DNA from: Acidobacteriota bacterium
GTDB lineage: Bacteria; Acidobacteriota; Vicinamibacteria; Vicinamibacterales; SCN-69-37
NCBI GenBank assembly: GCA_009694745.1
Contig: SHUF01000005.1
Coordinates: forward strand, 35,541 to 99,540
Reading direction: 5' to 3'
DNA: 64,000 nucleotides
Below, piece by piece: positions 51,496 to 62,012 of the stretch; the stretch's first letter is position 1, and every line of letters starts with the position of its first letter. Below the pieces are notes generated by a model. That model had not been told where the DNA came from. It was given only the letters and a program-made list of their open reading frames with translations, and did not search any database. The position numbers and the translations under genes were made by a program.

Positions 51496-53787
51496 TCATT
51501 TTACGGACGTGTCAGGCACTGAGTCAAACGAAACGCCGCCCCCTCGCCCCCCGGCCGGCGCCGCCGCCGGCACCACGTAGTCTCTGGGGGGCTCGGCGTC
51601 AAGCAGGTGCCTCACGAAGTAATCCCACCGCCGCCGCATCACATAGTTGCCGGCCGCAAACCCGTGCCCCGCGTTCGGGATCATCAACATGTCGAATTCC
51701 TTGTTGGCCTTGATCAGGGCGTCGGCCACCAGATAGGTGTTGTACGGCGGCACGTTGTTGTCCATGGTGCCGTGGATCAGGAACAGGCGGCCCTTGAGGC
51801 CGGCCGCATGGGTCTGGTTGGCCTCAATCGTGTAGTTGTCGGTGCCGTCCGCGTTCTTGACGAGCGCGCCCTGGTACCGCTCGCCCCAGTCGTCTTCGTA
51901 CTGGCGCTGATCGTGATTGCCCGACTCGGCGATGCCCACCTTGAAGAAGTCGTTGTACGGCGCCACCAGCAGCGCGCCCGCCGTAATGAAACCGCCGCCC
52001 GAGTGGCCCCACATCGCCGCCTTGTCGATATCGATCCACGGATACCGCGTCGCCAGTTCCTTCATGCCAGCCACCTGATCGGGCAGCGTGTTGTGGCGGC
52101 CCATCGCACCATAGTAGGCATCGGTAAACGACTTGGATCGATTCGGCGTGCCGGTGCCGTCGATGCTGACGACGACGAAGCCGAGTTCGGCGAGGGCCTG
52201 CCGATCGCCGCGCGCGGTCGTAAAGGCACGCGATCCCACGCTCCCCGACTGCGGCCCTGGGTAGGCCTGGTTGATGATCGGATACTTCTTCGCCGGGTCG
52301 AAGTTCGTCGGCCGAAACAGCACCCCGTAGATGTCGTGTTTGCCGTCGGCGGACCGCATCTTGATCTGCATCGGCGGCTTCCAGCCGGTGGCGAGGAGCT
52401 TCGAAATATCGGCCTTCTCGAGCGGCATGATGAGCGCGCCCGTGACGCCGTCGCGCAGCGTCGTCTCGGGAGCCACCTCCGGCTGCGAGAACGTGTCAAT
52501 CACGAACTTGCCGTCGGGCGAAATCTGCGTGGCATGGGTGCCGTTGTCCGGTGTCAGCGAGACGTTGTTCTTGCCGTCGAGCCCGACCTTGTAGAGATGC
52601 GTGTAGTACGGGTCCTGTCCCGGCTCCTTGCCCACGGCCTCGTACCACATCGTTCGTGTGGCTTCATCGAGGCGCACGATGTTTGTGATCGGGCCCACGC
52701 CGCTGGTGACGCGATCCTTCATCTGGCCCGAGTTCAGGTCGTAGAGGTACATCTGCGCGGTGTCTTCGCGCTGTGAGTACCAGAGCACTTCGCTCGACTT
52801 CCAGAGAATCCGCCACTGCACGCGTGTCTGCACGTGCGTCTTTTCCGTTTCGGTGAAGAGGGTCCGGACTTCCCCGGTTGTGACGTCTGCGAGTTTGGCC
52901 GTGGAGTTCTTGTGAAATCGATCCGTGGAGACCAGGCCGAGCTTCGTACTGTCGGGGCTCCAGAGGTACTCGGACATGTCCAGATCGTCCTCGTCCATGG
53001 CGCGATGGAAGTCCTGCGGCATCAGGAGGCGCGTGACCTTGCCCGTCTCCACATCGATGATGACGCGGGTGATCATGGCCACCACCGGATCGCCGGCGAG
53101 CGGATACTTCCACGCCCTCAGTACTGGATGTCCGCCGTTCACCGGCGTCTGCACTAGGTACATATCCCCGACGTTCCGTTCGTCCTGGATCTGCGTCGCG
53201 ATCTTCCTGCCGTCGGGCGACCACGACAGCGACGCCGCAGCGCTCGTCGTCCATCCGGCGTTGCTCGTGGCGTAGCCAAAGTCCTTCACGCCGTCCGTCG
53301 TGAGCTGGCGATCCTGGCCGGTCTTGACGTCACGAACCCACAGATTCCAATCACAGATAAACAGCGCCTTGCTGCCATCGGGCGACATCGACGCCGGTGG
53401 CGGACCCGTGAGGCCGGTGACGTTCGGGCCGCATGCCTTGTTGGTGATTTGCATGCCGCCGCGGCCTCCACGACCGCCGCGTCCGGCGGCAGCCGGAGGC
53501 GTCTGGCCGCCGGCCGGCGGTGTGGCCACCACCTCGCGCGTGCGCCTGGCCGGATCGACCACCACATTCTCCGCGCCGGTCAACGTCGTCCGCTGGTACG
53601 AAAAGCGACCGTCTGGCAGCCACGTCGCGTTCACGGTGCCGCCCACGACCAGGCCGGCCAGGGCGGGTGCCAGCATCCTGGTGGCTCGCTCGTAGTCCGC
53701 CGTGGTTAACGCGCGCCGGTTCTGCGTCAGCGCCGCAGACGTAAAGACAACAAACAGGATGAGGACACGGGCAATCGAACGGGCCAT
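51496..53787 (-). CDS. S9 family (DPP4-like) serine peptidase, secreted
   Basis: Signal MARSIARVLILFVVFTSAALTQ; AMWGHSGGGFITAGALL, HGTMDNNVPPYNTYLVADAL, PNAGHGF. Track start 54174 is over-extended. Confidence 0.9.
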   Translation of the reverse strand: MARSIARVLILFVVFTSAALTQNRRALTTADYERATRMLAPALAGLVVGGTVNATWLPDGRFSYQRTTLTGAENVVVDPARRTREVVATPPAGGQTPPAAAGRGGRGGRGGMQITNKACGPNVTGLTGPPPASMSPDGSKALFICDWNLWVRDVKTGQDRQLTTDGVKDFGYATSNAGWTTSAAASLSWSPDGRKIATQIQDERNVGDMYLVQTPVNGGHPVLRAWKYPLAGDPVVAMITRVIIDVETGKVTRLLMPQDFHRAMDEDDLDMSEYLWSPDSTKLGLVSTDRFHKNSTAKLADVTTGEVRTLFTETEKTHVQTRVQWRILWKSSEVLWYSQREDTAQMYLYDLNSGQMKDRVTSGVGPITNIVRLDEATRTMWYEAVGKEPGQDPYYTHLYKVGLDGKNNVSLTPDNGTHATQISPDGKFVIDTFSQPEVAPETTLRDGVTGALIMPLEKADISKLLATGWKPPMQIKMRSADGKHDIYGVLFRPTNFDPAKKYPIINQAYPGPQSGSVGSRAFTTARGDRQALAELGFVVVSIDGTGTPNRSKSFTDAYYGAMGRHNTLPDQVAGMKELATRYPWIDIDKAAMWGHSGGGFITAGALLVAPYNDFFKVGIAESGNHDQRQYEDDWGERYQGALVKNADGTDNYTIEANQTHAAGLKGRLFLIHGTMDNNVPPYNTYLVADALIKANKEFDMLMIPNAGHGFAAGNYVMRRRWDYFVRHLLDAEPPRDYVVPAAAPAGGRGGGVSFDSVPDTSVK

Positions 53788-53894
53788 TGGGGTGCTCCTG
53801 AGGGACGCGGGATCAAGTCGTCGACGGTCAGCATCGCACCGCGCGGCGTTCAGCCGCAAGGGCGTGCCGGCCACTGCGGGCCGTGCCATAATTG

Positions 53895-53922
53895 CAGGTT
53901 CCCAGGGTGACCTGGGACCCTG
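53895..53922 (+). promoter_or_regulatory. Hairpin with GTGA tetraloop directly upstream of mutS2 ATG; extended -10 TGCCATAAT at 53884-53892
   Basis: CAGG-t-TCCCAGG-GTGA-CCTGGGA-c-CCTG, ending 3 nt before ATG 53926. Confidence 0.55.
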
Positions 53923-53925
53923 CCC

Positions 53926-56364
53926 ATGCAACCTGCTGTACTGACGGCGCTTGAGTTCGACCGCATTCGCGAGGCGCTGGCGCGCGAGACGCTGACGCCC
54001 CTCGGCCGCGCACGCGCCCTGTCGCTTGAGCCCTCCTCGGACGCCGGCCAGGTGAAACACCGTCTTGACGCGACGTCTGAGGCCGTGGCGCTCATCACCA
54101 CGGGCAATGGCCTCGACATCTCGGCGCCCGAAGGGCTGCTTGATCTTCTGGACGCCCTGCAGGTGGGCGGACAACCGCTCGAACCCCTTGGCCTGATTGG
54201 CCTGGCCGACTTTGTTGATTCGGTGGACCGCGTGTGCGCTGTCATCCGGCGCACGCGCAGTACCGCGCCCCTGCTCGCGGTCGTCGCGGCATCAGCCGCC
54301 TCGTTTGCCGACGAAGCCGCGGCCACGCGCCGTGCCATCGCGCCAACCGGGGATGTCACCGACAACGCGAGTCCTGCCCTGCGCGCCATTCGCGACTCGC
54401 TGCGCCGGCAACGCGCGCAGCTGCGTACCACACTTGAGCGACTGACCCGCGGGCGCGACACGGCCAAGTACCTGCAGGACCAGATCGTCGCCGATCGTGG
54501 CGGACGCTACGTGCTTGTGGTGCGGACCGAACACCAGGGTGCCATCCCCGGCATCGTCCACGGCAGTTCCTCCAGTGGCGCGAGCCTCTACCTGGAACCG
54601 ATCGCGACCGTCCAGACCAACAACGAAATTGTGGCGCTGGCCGATCGGGAAAAAGCCGAGGTGTACCGCATCCTGCTCGAGCTCACGGATGGCTATCGAG
54701 CCCGTGCCGATGAACTCGACGCCACGTTGCACGTGGCGAGCGAACTGGACCTGCTGCAGGCCAAGGCGCGCCTCGCCGCGCGCATGCGCGCCATCGCGCC
54801 GACACTCTCCACCGACGGCCGACTTGAGCTCCGCGGCGCGCGCCATCCGCTGCTGGTGCCGCCCCAATCCAAAACGACCTCTGAGGTCGTTTTGGGTACC
54901 ACGGCGGTACCCAACGACATCCTCATCTGCCCGCCCGTGCGCGCACTCGTGATCTCGGGCCCCAACACCGGCGGCAAGACCGTGGCCCTCAAGGCCGCCG
55001 GACTCCTGCCGTTGATGGCGCAAGCCGGGCTCCATATCCCTGTGGACCCGGGCAGTACGCTGACGCCGTTCGCGTCGATCTTCGCCGACATCGGCGACGA
55101 CCAGTCCATCGCCGCCAGCCTCTCGACTTTCTCCGCGCGCATCGCGCACATCGTCGAGATGGAACGTGCGCTGGTGCTTCCCGCGCTCGTCCTGCTCGAC
55201 GAAGTCGGCGGCGGCACGGATCCCGTGGAAGGCGGCGCCCTGGGCACCGCGGTCATCGAACACTTCCGCCAGCGCGGCGCCACCATCGTGGCGACGACGC
55301 ATGATGATGCGCTGAAGTCGTACGCCGCGACGACGGAGGGAATTGTGGCAGCCGCGATGGGGTTTGTGCCGGAGACGTACGCGCCCACATTCCGGCTCGT
55401 GTACGGCGCGCCGGGCCGGAGCCTTGCGTTGGAAATCGCCGAACGGCTCGGGATGCCGCCTTCCGTGATCGCGGCCGCGCGCAGCCGGCGTTCGAACCGC
55501 GAGAGCCAGTTGGTGGCGCATCTCGCGCGCGTCGATCAGGAACTGGCGGCGCTGGACCAGGAGCGCCAGACGGTGGCGCGTGAACGACAGCGCGTGGCCG
55601 ACGACCGGCAGGCGCTCACCACGCGCGAATCCCAGGTGACCGAACGCGAGGCGGTACTGCGCAAACGCCTGAACGACCGCGTCAACGAAAAGCTGCGCGA
55701 AGCCCGCGCCGAGATCGATCGCGTGGTCGCGCAGGTCAAGACCAAGGCGCAGACCCTGGTGCAACACGCCGAGCAGCGAGGTGTCGCTGCGACCGTATCG
55801 ACCGGTGAGATCGGCCAGCTGCGCGTGCAGGGACGATCCGCGCTTGAGTCCCTGGCGAAGGCCGGCGAGTCGTCCGAGGCGAGTGACGCAAGTCCCGCGC
55901 TTGCCACCGTACCCGGCGTGGGCGACCGCGTGTTTGTGCCCGCATTCAGCGCCAATGGCGTTGTGACGAGCGTGTCAGGCAAACTCGCCGAGGTGGACAT
56001 TCGAGGCAAGCGGATGAAAGTGGCGTGGCGCGGCCTGCGTCAGGCGAGTCGGCCGGCCACACCCGAGCCACCGGCCACCGGCAGCGTCCGCACACCGGTG
56101 CCGTCGGATCTGGCGAGTGCGGTGCGCGAGCTCATGATCATCGGCAAAACCGTGGACCAGGCTACCGACGCGGCTGAAAAATTCCTGGACGCGGCGTTGC
56201 TCAGCGACACCCGGCGGCTGCGGGTGGTACACGGACACGGCACCGGCCGGCTGCGCGAGGCGATGGCAAAGTTCTTTCGCGAGCATCCGCTTGTGGCCAG
56301 CGTCGCCCCCGCCCCTGACAACGAAGGTGGCGCGGGCGCGACCATTGTGGAGTTGAAGGACTGA
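53926..56364 (+). CDS. mutS2: MutS2 family protein
   Basis: LVISGPNTGGKTVALKAAGLLPLMAQAGL, FADIGDDQSIAASLSTFSARI, LLDEVGGGTDPVEGGAL, C-terminal Smr domain VVHGHGTGRLREAMAKFFREHP. Confidence 0.97.
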   Translation: MQPAVLTALEFDRIREALARETLTPLGRARALSLEPSSDAGQVKHRLDATSEAVALITTGNGLDISAPEGLLDLLDALQVGGQPLEPLGLIGLADFVDSVDRVCAVIRRTRSTAPLLAVVAASAASFADEAAATRRAIAPTGDVTDNASPALRAIRDSLRRQRAQLRTTLERLTRGRDTAKYLQDQIVADRGGRYVLVVRTEHQGAIPGIVHGSSSSGASLYLEPIATVQTNNEIVALADREKAEVYRILLELTDGYRARADELDATLHVASELDLLQAKARLAARMRAIAPTLSTDGRLELRGARHPLLVPPQSKTTSEVVLGTTAVPNDILICPPVRALVISGPNTGGKTVALKAAGLLPLMAQAGLHIPVDPGSTLTPFASIFADIGDDQSIAASLSTFSARIAHIVEMERALVLPALVLLDEVGGGTDPVEGGALGTAVIEHFRQRGATIVATTHDDALKSYAATTEGIVAAAMGFVPETYAPTFRLVYGAPGRSLALEIAERLGMPPSVIAAARSRRSNRESQLVAHLARVDQELAALDQERQTVARERQRVADDRQALTTRESQVTEREAVLRKRLNDRVNEKLREARAEIDRVVAQVKTKAQTLVQHAEQRGVAATVSTGEIGQLRVQGRSALESLAKAGESSEASDASPALATVPGVGDRVFVPAFSANGVVTSVSGKLAEVDIRGKRMKVAWRGLRQASRPATPEPPATGSVRTPVPSDLASAVRELMIIGKTVDQATDAAEKFLDAALLSDTRRLRVVHGHGTGRLREAMAKFFREHPLVASVAPAPDNEGGAGATIVELKD
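54869..54912. repeat. Two adjacent palindromes inside mutS2 coding sequence
   Basis: CCAAAACGACCTC-t-GAGGTCGTTTTGG (54869-54895, 13-bp arms) and GGGTACC-acggc-GGTACCC (54894-54912, 7-bp arms), encoding SKTTSEVVLGTTAVP. Confidence 0.8.
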
Positions 56365-58130
56365 TGGCCCTTTTTCCACAGACCTTCCTTGACGACCTCA
56401 AGGCCCAAACCGACATCGTCGCCATCATTGGCGACGTGACGCCGCTCAAGAAGGCGGGCGCCAGTTGGAAGGGCCTGTGCCCGTTCCACACCGAGAAGTC
56501 GCCCTCCTTCACCGTCAGCCAGGACAAGGGCTTCTTCAAGTGTTTTGGCTGCGACGCCAAGGGCGACGTGGTCAAGTTTGTGGAGCTGCACCAGAAAATC
56601 ACCTTCCCTGAGGCCATCCGGTACCTGGCCCAGCGGGCGAGCATGACCATCCCCGAGGTTGTGGACGGGTCGGAAGACCGGGTGGCATCGGCCGAGCGCG
56701 AGGCGCTGGTCAAACTGCACGAAGACGCCCAGGTGTTTTACCTGGAACAGCTGGCCGGCCCGGCCGGCGCGCGGGCACGGCGGGAGCTGGAAACACGCAG
56801 CCTGACCGAGGCCACTATCGCGACGTTTGGGTATGGATATGCCCCGGCGGCAGGGCGCGACACGCTCCACAGCCTGTTTGCGGCCAGAAAAGTGCCCCTG
56901 GGCCTGCAGATCAAGACCGGGCTGGTCATGGAGCGAGACGACGGGCGGGTGGCGGACCGGTTTCGGCACCGGCTGATGATTCCCATTCGCCGGGACACCG
57001 GGGCACTGATTGGTTTTGGCGGGCGGGCCCTGGATGATGGGCAAGTGCCCAAGTACCTGAATTCGCCGGAAACCCCGATTTATACAAAAGGTCGGACTTT
57101 GTACGGGTTGGACGTGACGAAAGGAGCCATTCGGAAGCACAATTACTGTGTGCTCGTCGAAGGCTACTTCGACTTGGCTCAGGTCTGGCAGGCTGGAATG
57201 ACACCGGTTGTGGCCTCGAGCGGCACGGCGTTGACGGTGTCCCAGGCGAAGCTGCTGAAACGGTTTGCCGGAAAAATCGTCCTTAGTTTTGATCCGGACG
57301 CGGCTGGTCAGGGGGCAGCGGTGCGGTCTTCCGAGCTGCTCGTGGCTGAAGGGTTCCAGGTCAATGTGGCCCTGCTGCCCGAAGGCAGCGACCCCGATAC
57401 GTACATCCGGAAGGCTGGCGGGCGGGCGTATACCGAGCGCCTGAAGGCGTCGCGGCCGTATCTGGAGTTTCTGCTGGATCGCGCAGCCGAGCGGCTCGAC
57501 TTGAACCGGCCCGAGGGCCGCCGGATGTTCATCGGGCAGATGTTGTCGGTGGCCGCGACCATTCCCGACGCGGCGGCGCGTGACCAGTTCGCGGACCGGC
57601 TCGCGCACAAGGCGCGCATCACCGAAGCCGTGGTGCGGGATGAAATCCGGAAAGCCGCGGCGCAGCGGAAGACCGAAGCGCCGGCTGTGGCGGTGCCGGT
57701 CACGGCCCGGTTGCTGGCCGCGGAGCAGGGGTTGTTGTGGACGCTGGTGCATCAGCCGGTGGAAGGGTTGGCGGCGTTGTCGCACCTGGAACCGGGTGAT
57801 TTGGATGGCCTGATGTCGGCGCCGGTGTTTCTGATGGCGCAGAGCCTGGCCGAGATGCCGGCCGACGTATTGCCCGACCTCTTGCAGGAACGCCTGAACG
57901 AGGGCGAGCGGGCGTTGCTGGCCCGTGCGGCGTCCACCGAGGCGGCGGCGCCGCCGACCGAGTGTGTGAACGCCCTGAAGCGGCGGCGATTGGAACGGGA
58001 ACGGTCCGAGGTGCAGGAACAGATCGATCGCCTGCAGGCATCATCGGGCACGGGAAGCCACCCGCAGTTTGCGGAGTTGTGGGCACGAAAGTTGGAGCTG
58101 CTGCAGCGGCTCGAGAGTCTGAACGGTTAA
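56364..58130 (+). CDS. dnaG: DNA primase
   Basis: LCPFHTEKSPSFTVSQDKGFFKCFGCDAKGDVVKF; RFRHRLMIPIRRDTGALIGFGGRAL; VEGYFDLAQVWQAG. Confidence 0.97.
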   Translation: MALFPQTFLDDLKAQTDIVAIIGDVTPLKKAGASWKGLCPFHTEKSPSFTVSQDKGFFKCFGCDAKGDVVKFVELHQKITFPEAIRYLAQRASMTIPEVVDGSEDRVASAEREALVKLHEDAQVFYLEQLAGPAGARARRELETRSLTEATIATFGYGYAPAAGRDTLHSLFAARKVPLGLQIKTGLVMERDDGRVADRFRHRLMIPIRRDTGALIGFGGRALDDGQVPKYLNSPETPIYTKGRTLYGLDVTKGAIRKHNYCVLVEGYFDLAQVWQAGMTPVVASSGTALTVSQAKLLKRFAGKIVLSFDPDAAGQGAAVRSSELLVAEGFQVNVALLPEGSDPDTYIRKAGGRAYTERLKASRPYLEFLLDRAAERLDLNRPEGRRMFIGQMLSVAATIPDAAARDQFADRLAHKARITEAVVRDEIRKAAAQRKTEAPAVAVPVTARLLAAEQGLLWTLVHQPVEGLAALSHLEPGDLDGLMSAPVFLMAQSLAEMPADVLPDLLQERLNEGERALLARAASTEAAAPPTECVNALKRRRLERERSEVQEQIDRLQASSGTGSHPQFAELWARKLELLQRLESLNG

Positions 58131-58151
58131 CGCGACGCCAGGAGAGATACC

Positions 58152-59843
<1,692 letters not shown>

Positions 59844-59870
59844 TCCCCGAGCACCGGTGCGTGTCCGAAA

Positions 59871-59913
59871 CATTTCGCCATTTCTGGCATTTCTGACATT
59901 GCGCCATTTGAAT
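59871..59913. repeat. Five phased CATTTNNN(N) direct repeats between rpoD and tRNA
   Basis: CATTTCGC/CATTTCTGG/CATTTCTGA/CATTGCGC/CATTTGAAT, 8-9 nt units. Confidence 0.6.
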
Positions 59914-59915
59914 GT

Positions 59916-59988
59916 GGGCCCTTAGCTCAATGGTTAGAGCGGCCGGCTCATAACCGGTTGGTTCCAGGTTCGAGTCCTGGAGGGCCCA
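59916..59988 (+). tRNA. tRNA with CAT anticodon (tRNA-Ile2 lysidine type more likely than elongator Met)
   Basis: GGGCCCTTAGCTCAATGGTTAGAGCGGCCGGCTCATAACCGGTTGGTTCCAGGTTCGAGTCCTGGAGGGCCCA; full cloverleaf, 7-bp acceptor stem, CCA not encoded; D-arm resembles E. coli ileX. Confidence 0.95.
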
Positions 59989-60018
59989 TTACATGTCAGG
60001 AAGGTAAGATAGTCGTTC

Positions 60019-60780
60019 ATGCTTGAGGCCTTAACTTCCCTGATTGCGCTGCAGGCGCTCGATACGGCCGCCGATGCGGCGCGCAGGCGAATCAACGACA
60101 TGCCGGCCGCAGAACGGGCACTGGACGCGGCGATGGTCGCCGCCAAGGTCGTGGTGGACGAGGCCAGGGCGAAGGTTGAAGCCAACGCCGCGGCCCGCCG
60201 CACACTCGAAAAGGACGTGGCCACCATCGACGGGCGTATGGCCAAGTTCGAGGAACACAAAGCCGCCGTCAAAACCAACCAGGAATTCCAGGCGCTGAAC
60301 CACGAGATCGAAGTGGCCCAAACCACCAAGTCCACACTCGAGGATCAGATCCTGGCGTTGATGGACGAAGCCGATTCGTTCAACAGCGCGTTGAAAGACG
60401 CCGAGGGCGTGCTCGCCGGCCGGCGCCGCGCCGCAGACGCGGAACGTGCCGCGATGAACGTGGACCGCAAGGCTCTGGACGCTGAGCTGGCGCAACTGGC
60501 GAGTCAGCGAACCGCGGCAACTCCAGCGGTGCCCGCCGCAATACTGGCGAAGCACGATCAACTCCTCAAGAGCCGCAAGGGCCTGGCCGTGGCCGCGATG
60601 GTGGCCGGCCATTGCACGGCGTGCCACGTGCGCCTGCGTCCCCACGTCGAGCAGCAGGTGCGCCGCAACGACAGCATCCTGCCGTGCGACAGTTGCCAGC
60701 GCATCCTCTACTACGTCACCCCGCCAGGCCCGCCAGCAAACGACGCGCCGGCCGACCCCGCGCCACCCGCAACCATCTGA
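60019..60780 (+). CDS. Coiled-coil C4 zinc-ribbon protein (DUF164/CT398-like)
   Basis: Long charged helical region; KTNQEFQALNHEIE; CTACHVRLRPHVEQQVRRNDSILPCDSCQRILYY. Confidence 0.88.
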   Translation: MLEALTSLIALQALDTAADAARRRINDMPAAERALDAAMVAAKVVVDEARAKVEANAAARRTLEKDVATIDGRMAKFEEHKAAVKTNQEFQALNHEIEVAQTTKSTLEDQILALMDEADSFNSALKDAEGVLAGRRRAADAERAAMNVDRKALDAELAQLASQRTAATPAVPAAILAKHDQLLKSRKGLAVAAMVAGHCTACHVRLRPHVEQQVRRNDSILPCDSCQRILYYVTPPGPPANDAPADPAPPATI

Positions 60781-61550
60781 CGACGCTGCGGCGCCCCCAG
60801 GCGAATCGCGGCCACCATCCGGCCAGTAGCCGGGCCCTCGGCCCTGTGCGAGAAGCAGCGGTCCAGGTGATCTGCGGTGCACAGCCGTGCGACGTGAATC
60901 GCGTCTGCGCGCATCCCCGCGCGAACCAGTTGATCAAAGTTGGCCTGCCAGAGGTCGAGTTTCCAACGCGCGACCCCGTCTTCAACCATCCACGCCGTTG
61001 CATCGGGCGTCATGGCCAGAAACGAATGACGGACACGGCCATCCACCTGGTAGCAGCACGGACCGATGCTGGGGCCAATGGCGGCGATCAAATCATCCGG
61101 CGGCACGCCCAGGATCGCGATCGCATCAACCGTCGCTTCGGCAATCGCCGCACAGGTCCCCTTCCACCCCGCATGCACGGCGGCCACCACGCGCTGGTGA
61201 CGGTCGGCGATGAGCACGGGCACACAATCGGCGACGCGAACGGAAATCACGCGCGACGGGTCTGTCGAAATGATGGCGTCAGCCTCCATACCGTTCGGGA
61301 CGTCCTCGCCCAGTCGGACGTGGACAATGGCGCGTCCGTGCACCTGGGTGACGCGAACAACCTCGCCGGCACTTCGGCCAAAGGTGCGCGCCAGCGCAGC
61401 ATAGTCTCGTTCCGCCTGCGCGCGGAAGTTCAGCGAGCGACTGGTCATCACGTGGGCCGCAACCGCGCCTAGCGCGTCCTGCTGCAACGCCGCGCCCCAG
61501 GCTTCTTCCCGCCAGTGCCACCCGTCCGCTATGTCAACCACGGTAGTCAC
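60711..61550 (-). CDS. pgeF: YfiH/PgeF-type laccase-domain protein (peptidoglycan editing factor / polyphenol oxidase family)
   Basis: TQVHGRAIVHV, DAIISTDPSRVISVRVADCVPVLIADRHQRVVAAVHAGWKGTCAAIAEATV, AIGPSIGPCCYQV. Confidence 0.93.
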   Translation of the reverse strand: MTTVVDIADGWHWREEAWGAALQQDALGAVAAHVMTSRSLNFRAQAERDYAALARTFGRSAGEVVRVTQVHGRAIVHVRLGEDVPNGMEADAIISTDPSRVISVRVADCVPVLIADRHQRVVAAVHAGWKGTCAAIAEATVDAIAILGVPPDDLIAAIGPSIGPCCYQVDGRVRHSFLAMTPDATAWMVEDGVARWKLDLWQANFDQLVRAGMRADAIHVARLCTADHLDRCFSHRAEGPATGRMVAAIRLGAPQRRQMVAGGAGSAGASFAGGPGGVT

Positions 61551-61683
61551 TCTCCATCAGTCACGCCACGACCCCAGTTTGTACGCCGCACCGAAGCTCC
61601 ACTCTATCTGAGGGTTACGCCGACGCGGTGACGGCCCCGCCGCTGGCCGCCAACTTGCTCACAACACGGACCAGGAGTTGACC

Positions 61684-61983
61684 ATGACTGTGAAGTTTGT
61701 TCAGAACGACAAAGGCAATCCCGCTGGCAAGCTGGCTGACGCAGAGCTGCATTTTTCAGGCGGTCCGCTCAACGGACTCCGCCTGGTGGGATTCAGCGTG
61801 TGGGAACGCAAACAAGGTGGCCGCAACGTGGCGTTCCCCGCAAGGCAGTACTCGGTCAACGGCGAACGCCGCAGTTACTCGCTGTTGCGCCCCATCCTCG
61901 ACACCACATCGCAGGACGCCCTGCGCGACCTGATCCTCGAGGCGTACAAAGAACACGAGGTCGCATTCGCTGAGGCGGTCTAG
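61684..61983 (+). CDS. Small conserved hypothetical protein, SpoVG-like in pattern
   Basis: MTVKFVQNDKGNPAGKLADAELHFSGGPLNGLRLVGFSVWERKQGGRNVAFPARQYSVNGERRSYSLLRPILDTTSQDALRDLILEAYKEHE. Confidence 0.6.
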   Translation: MTVKFVQNDKGNPAGKLADAELHFSGGPLNGLRLVGFSVWERKQGGRNVAFPARQYSVNGERRSYSLLRPILDTTSQDALRDLILEAYKEHEVAFAEAV

Positions 61984-62012
61984 AAACTTGTCGGAGTCCT
62001 GGGGTCCAGGGT

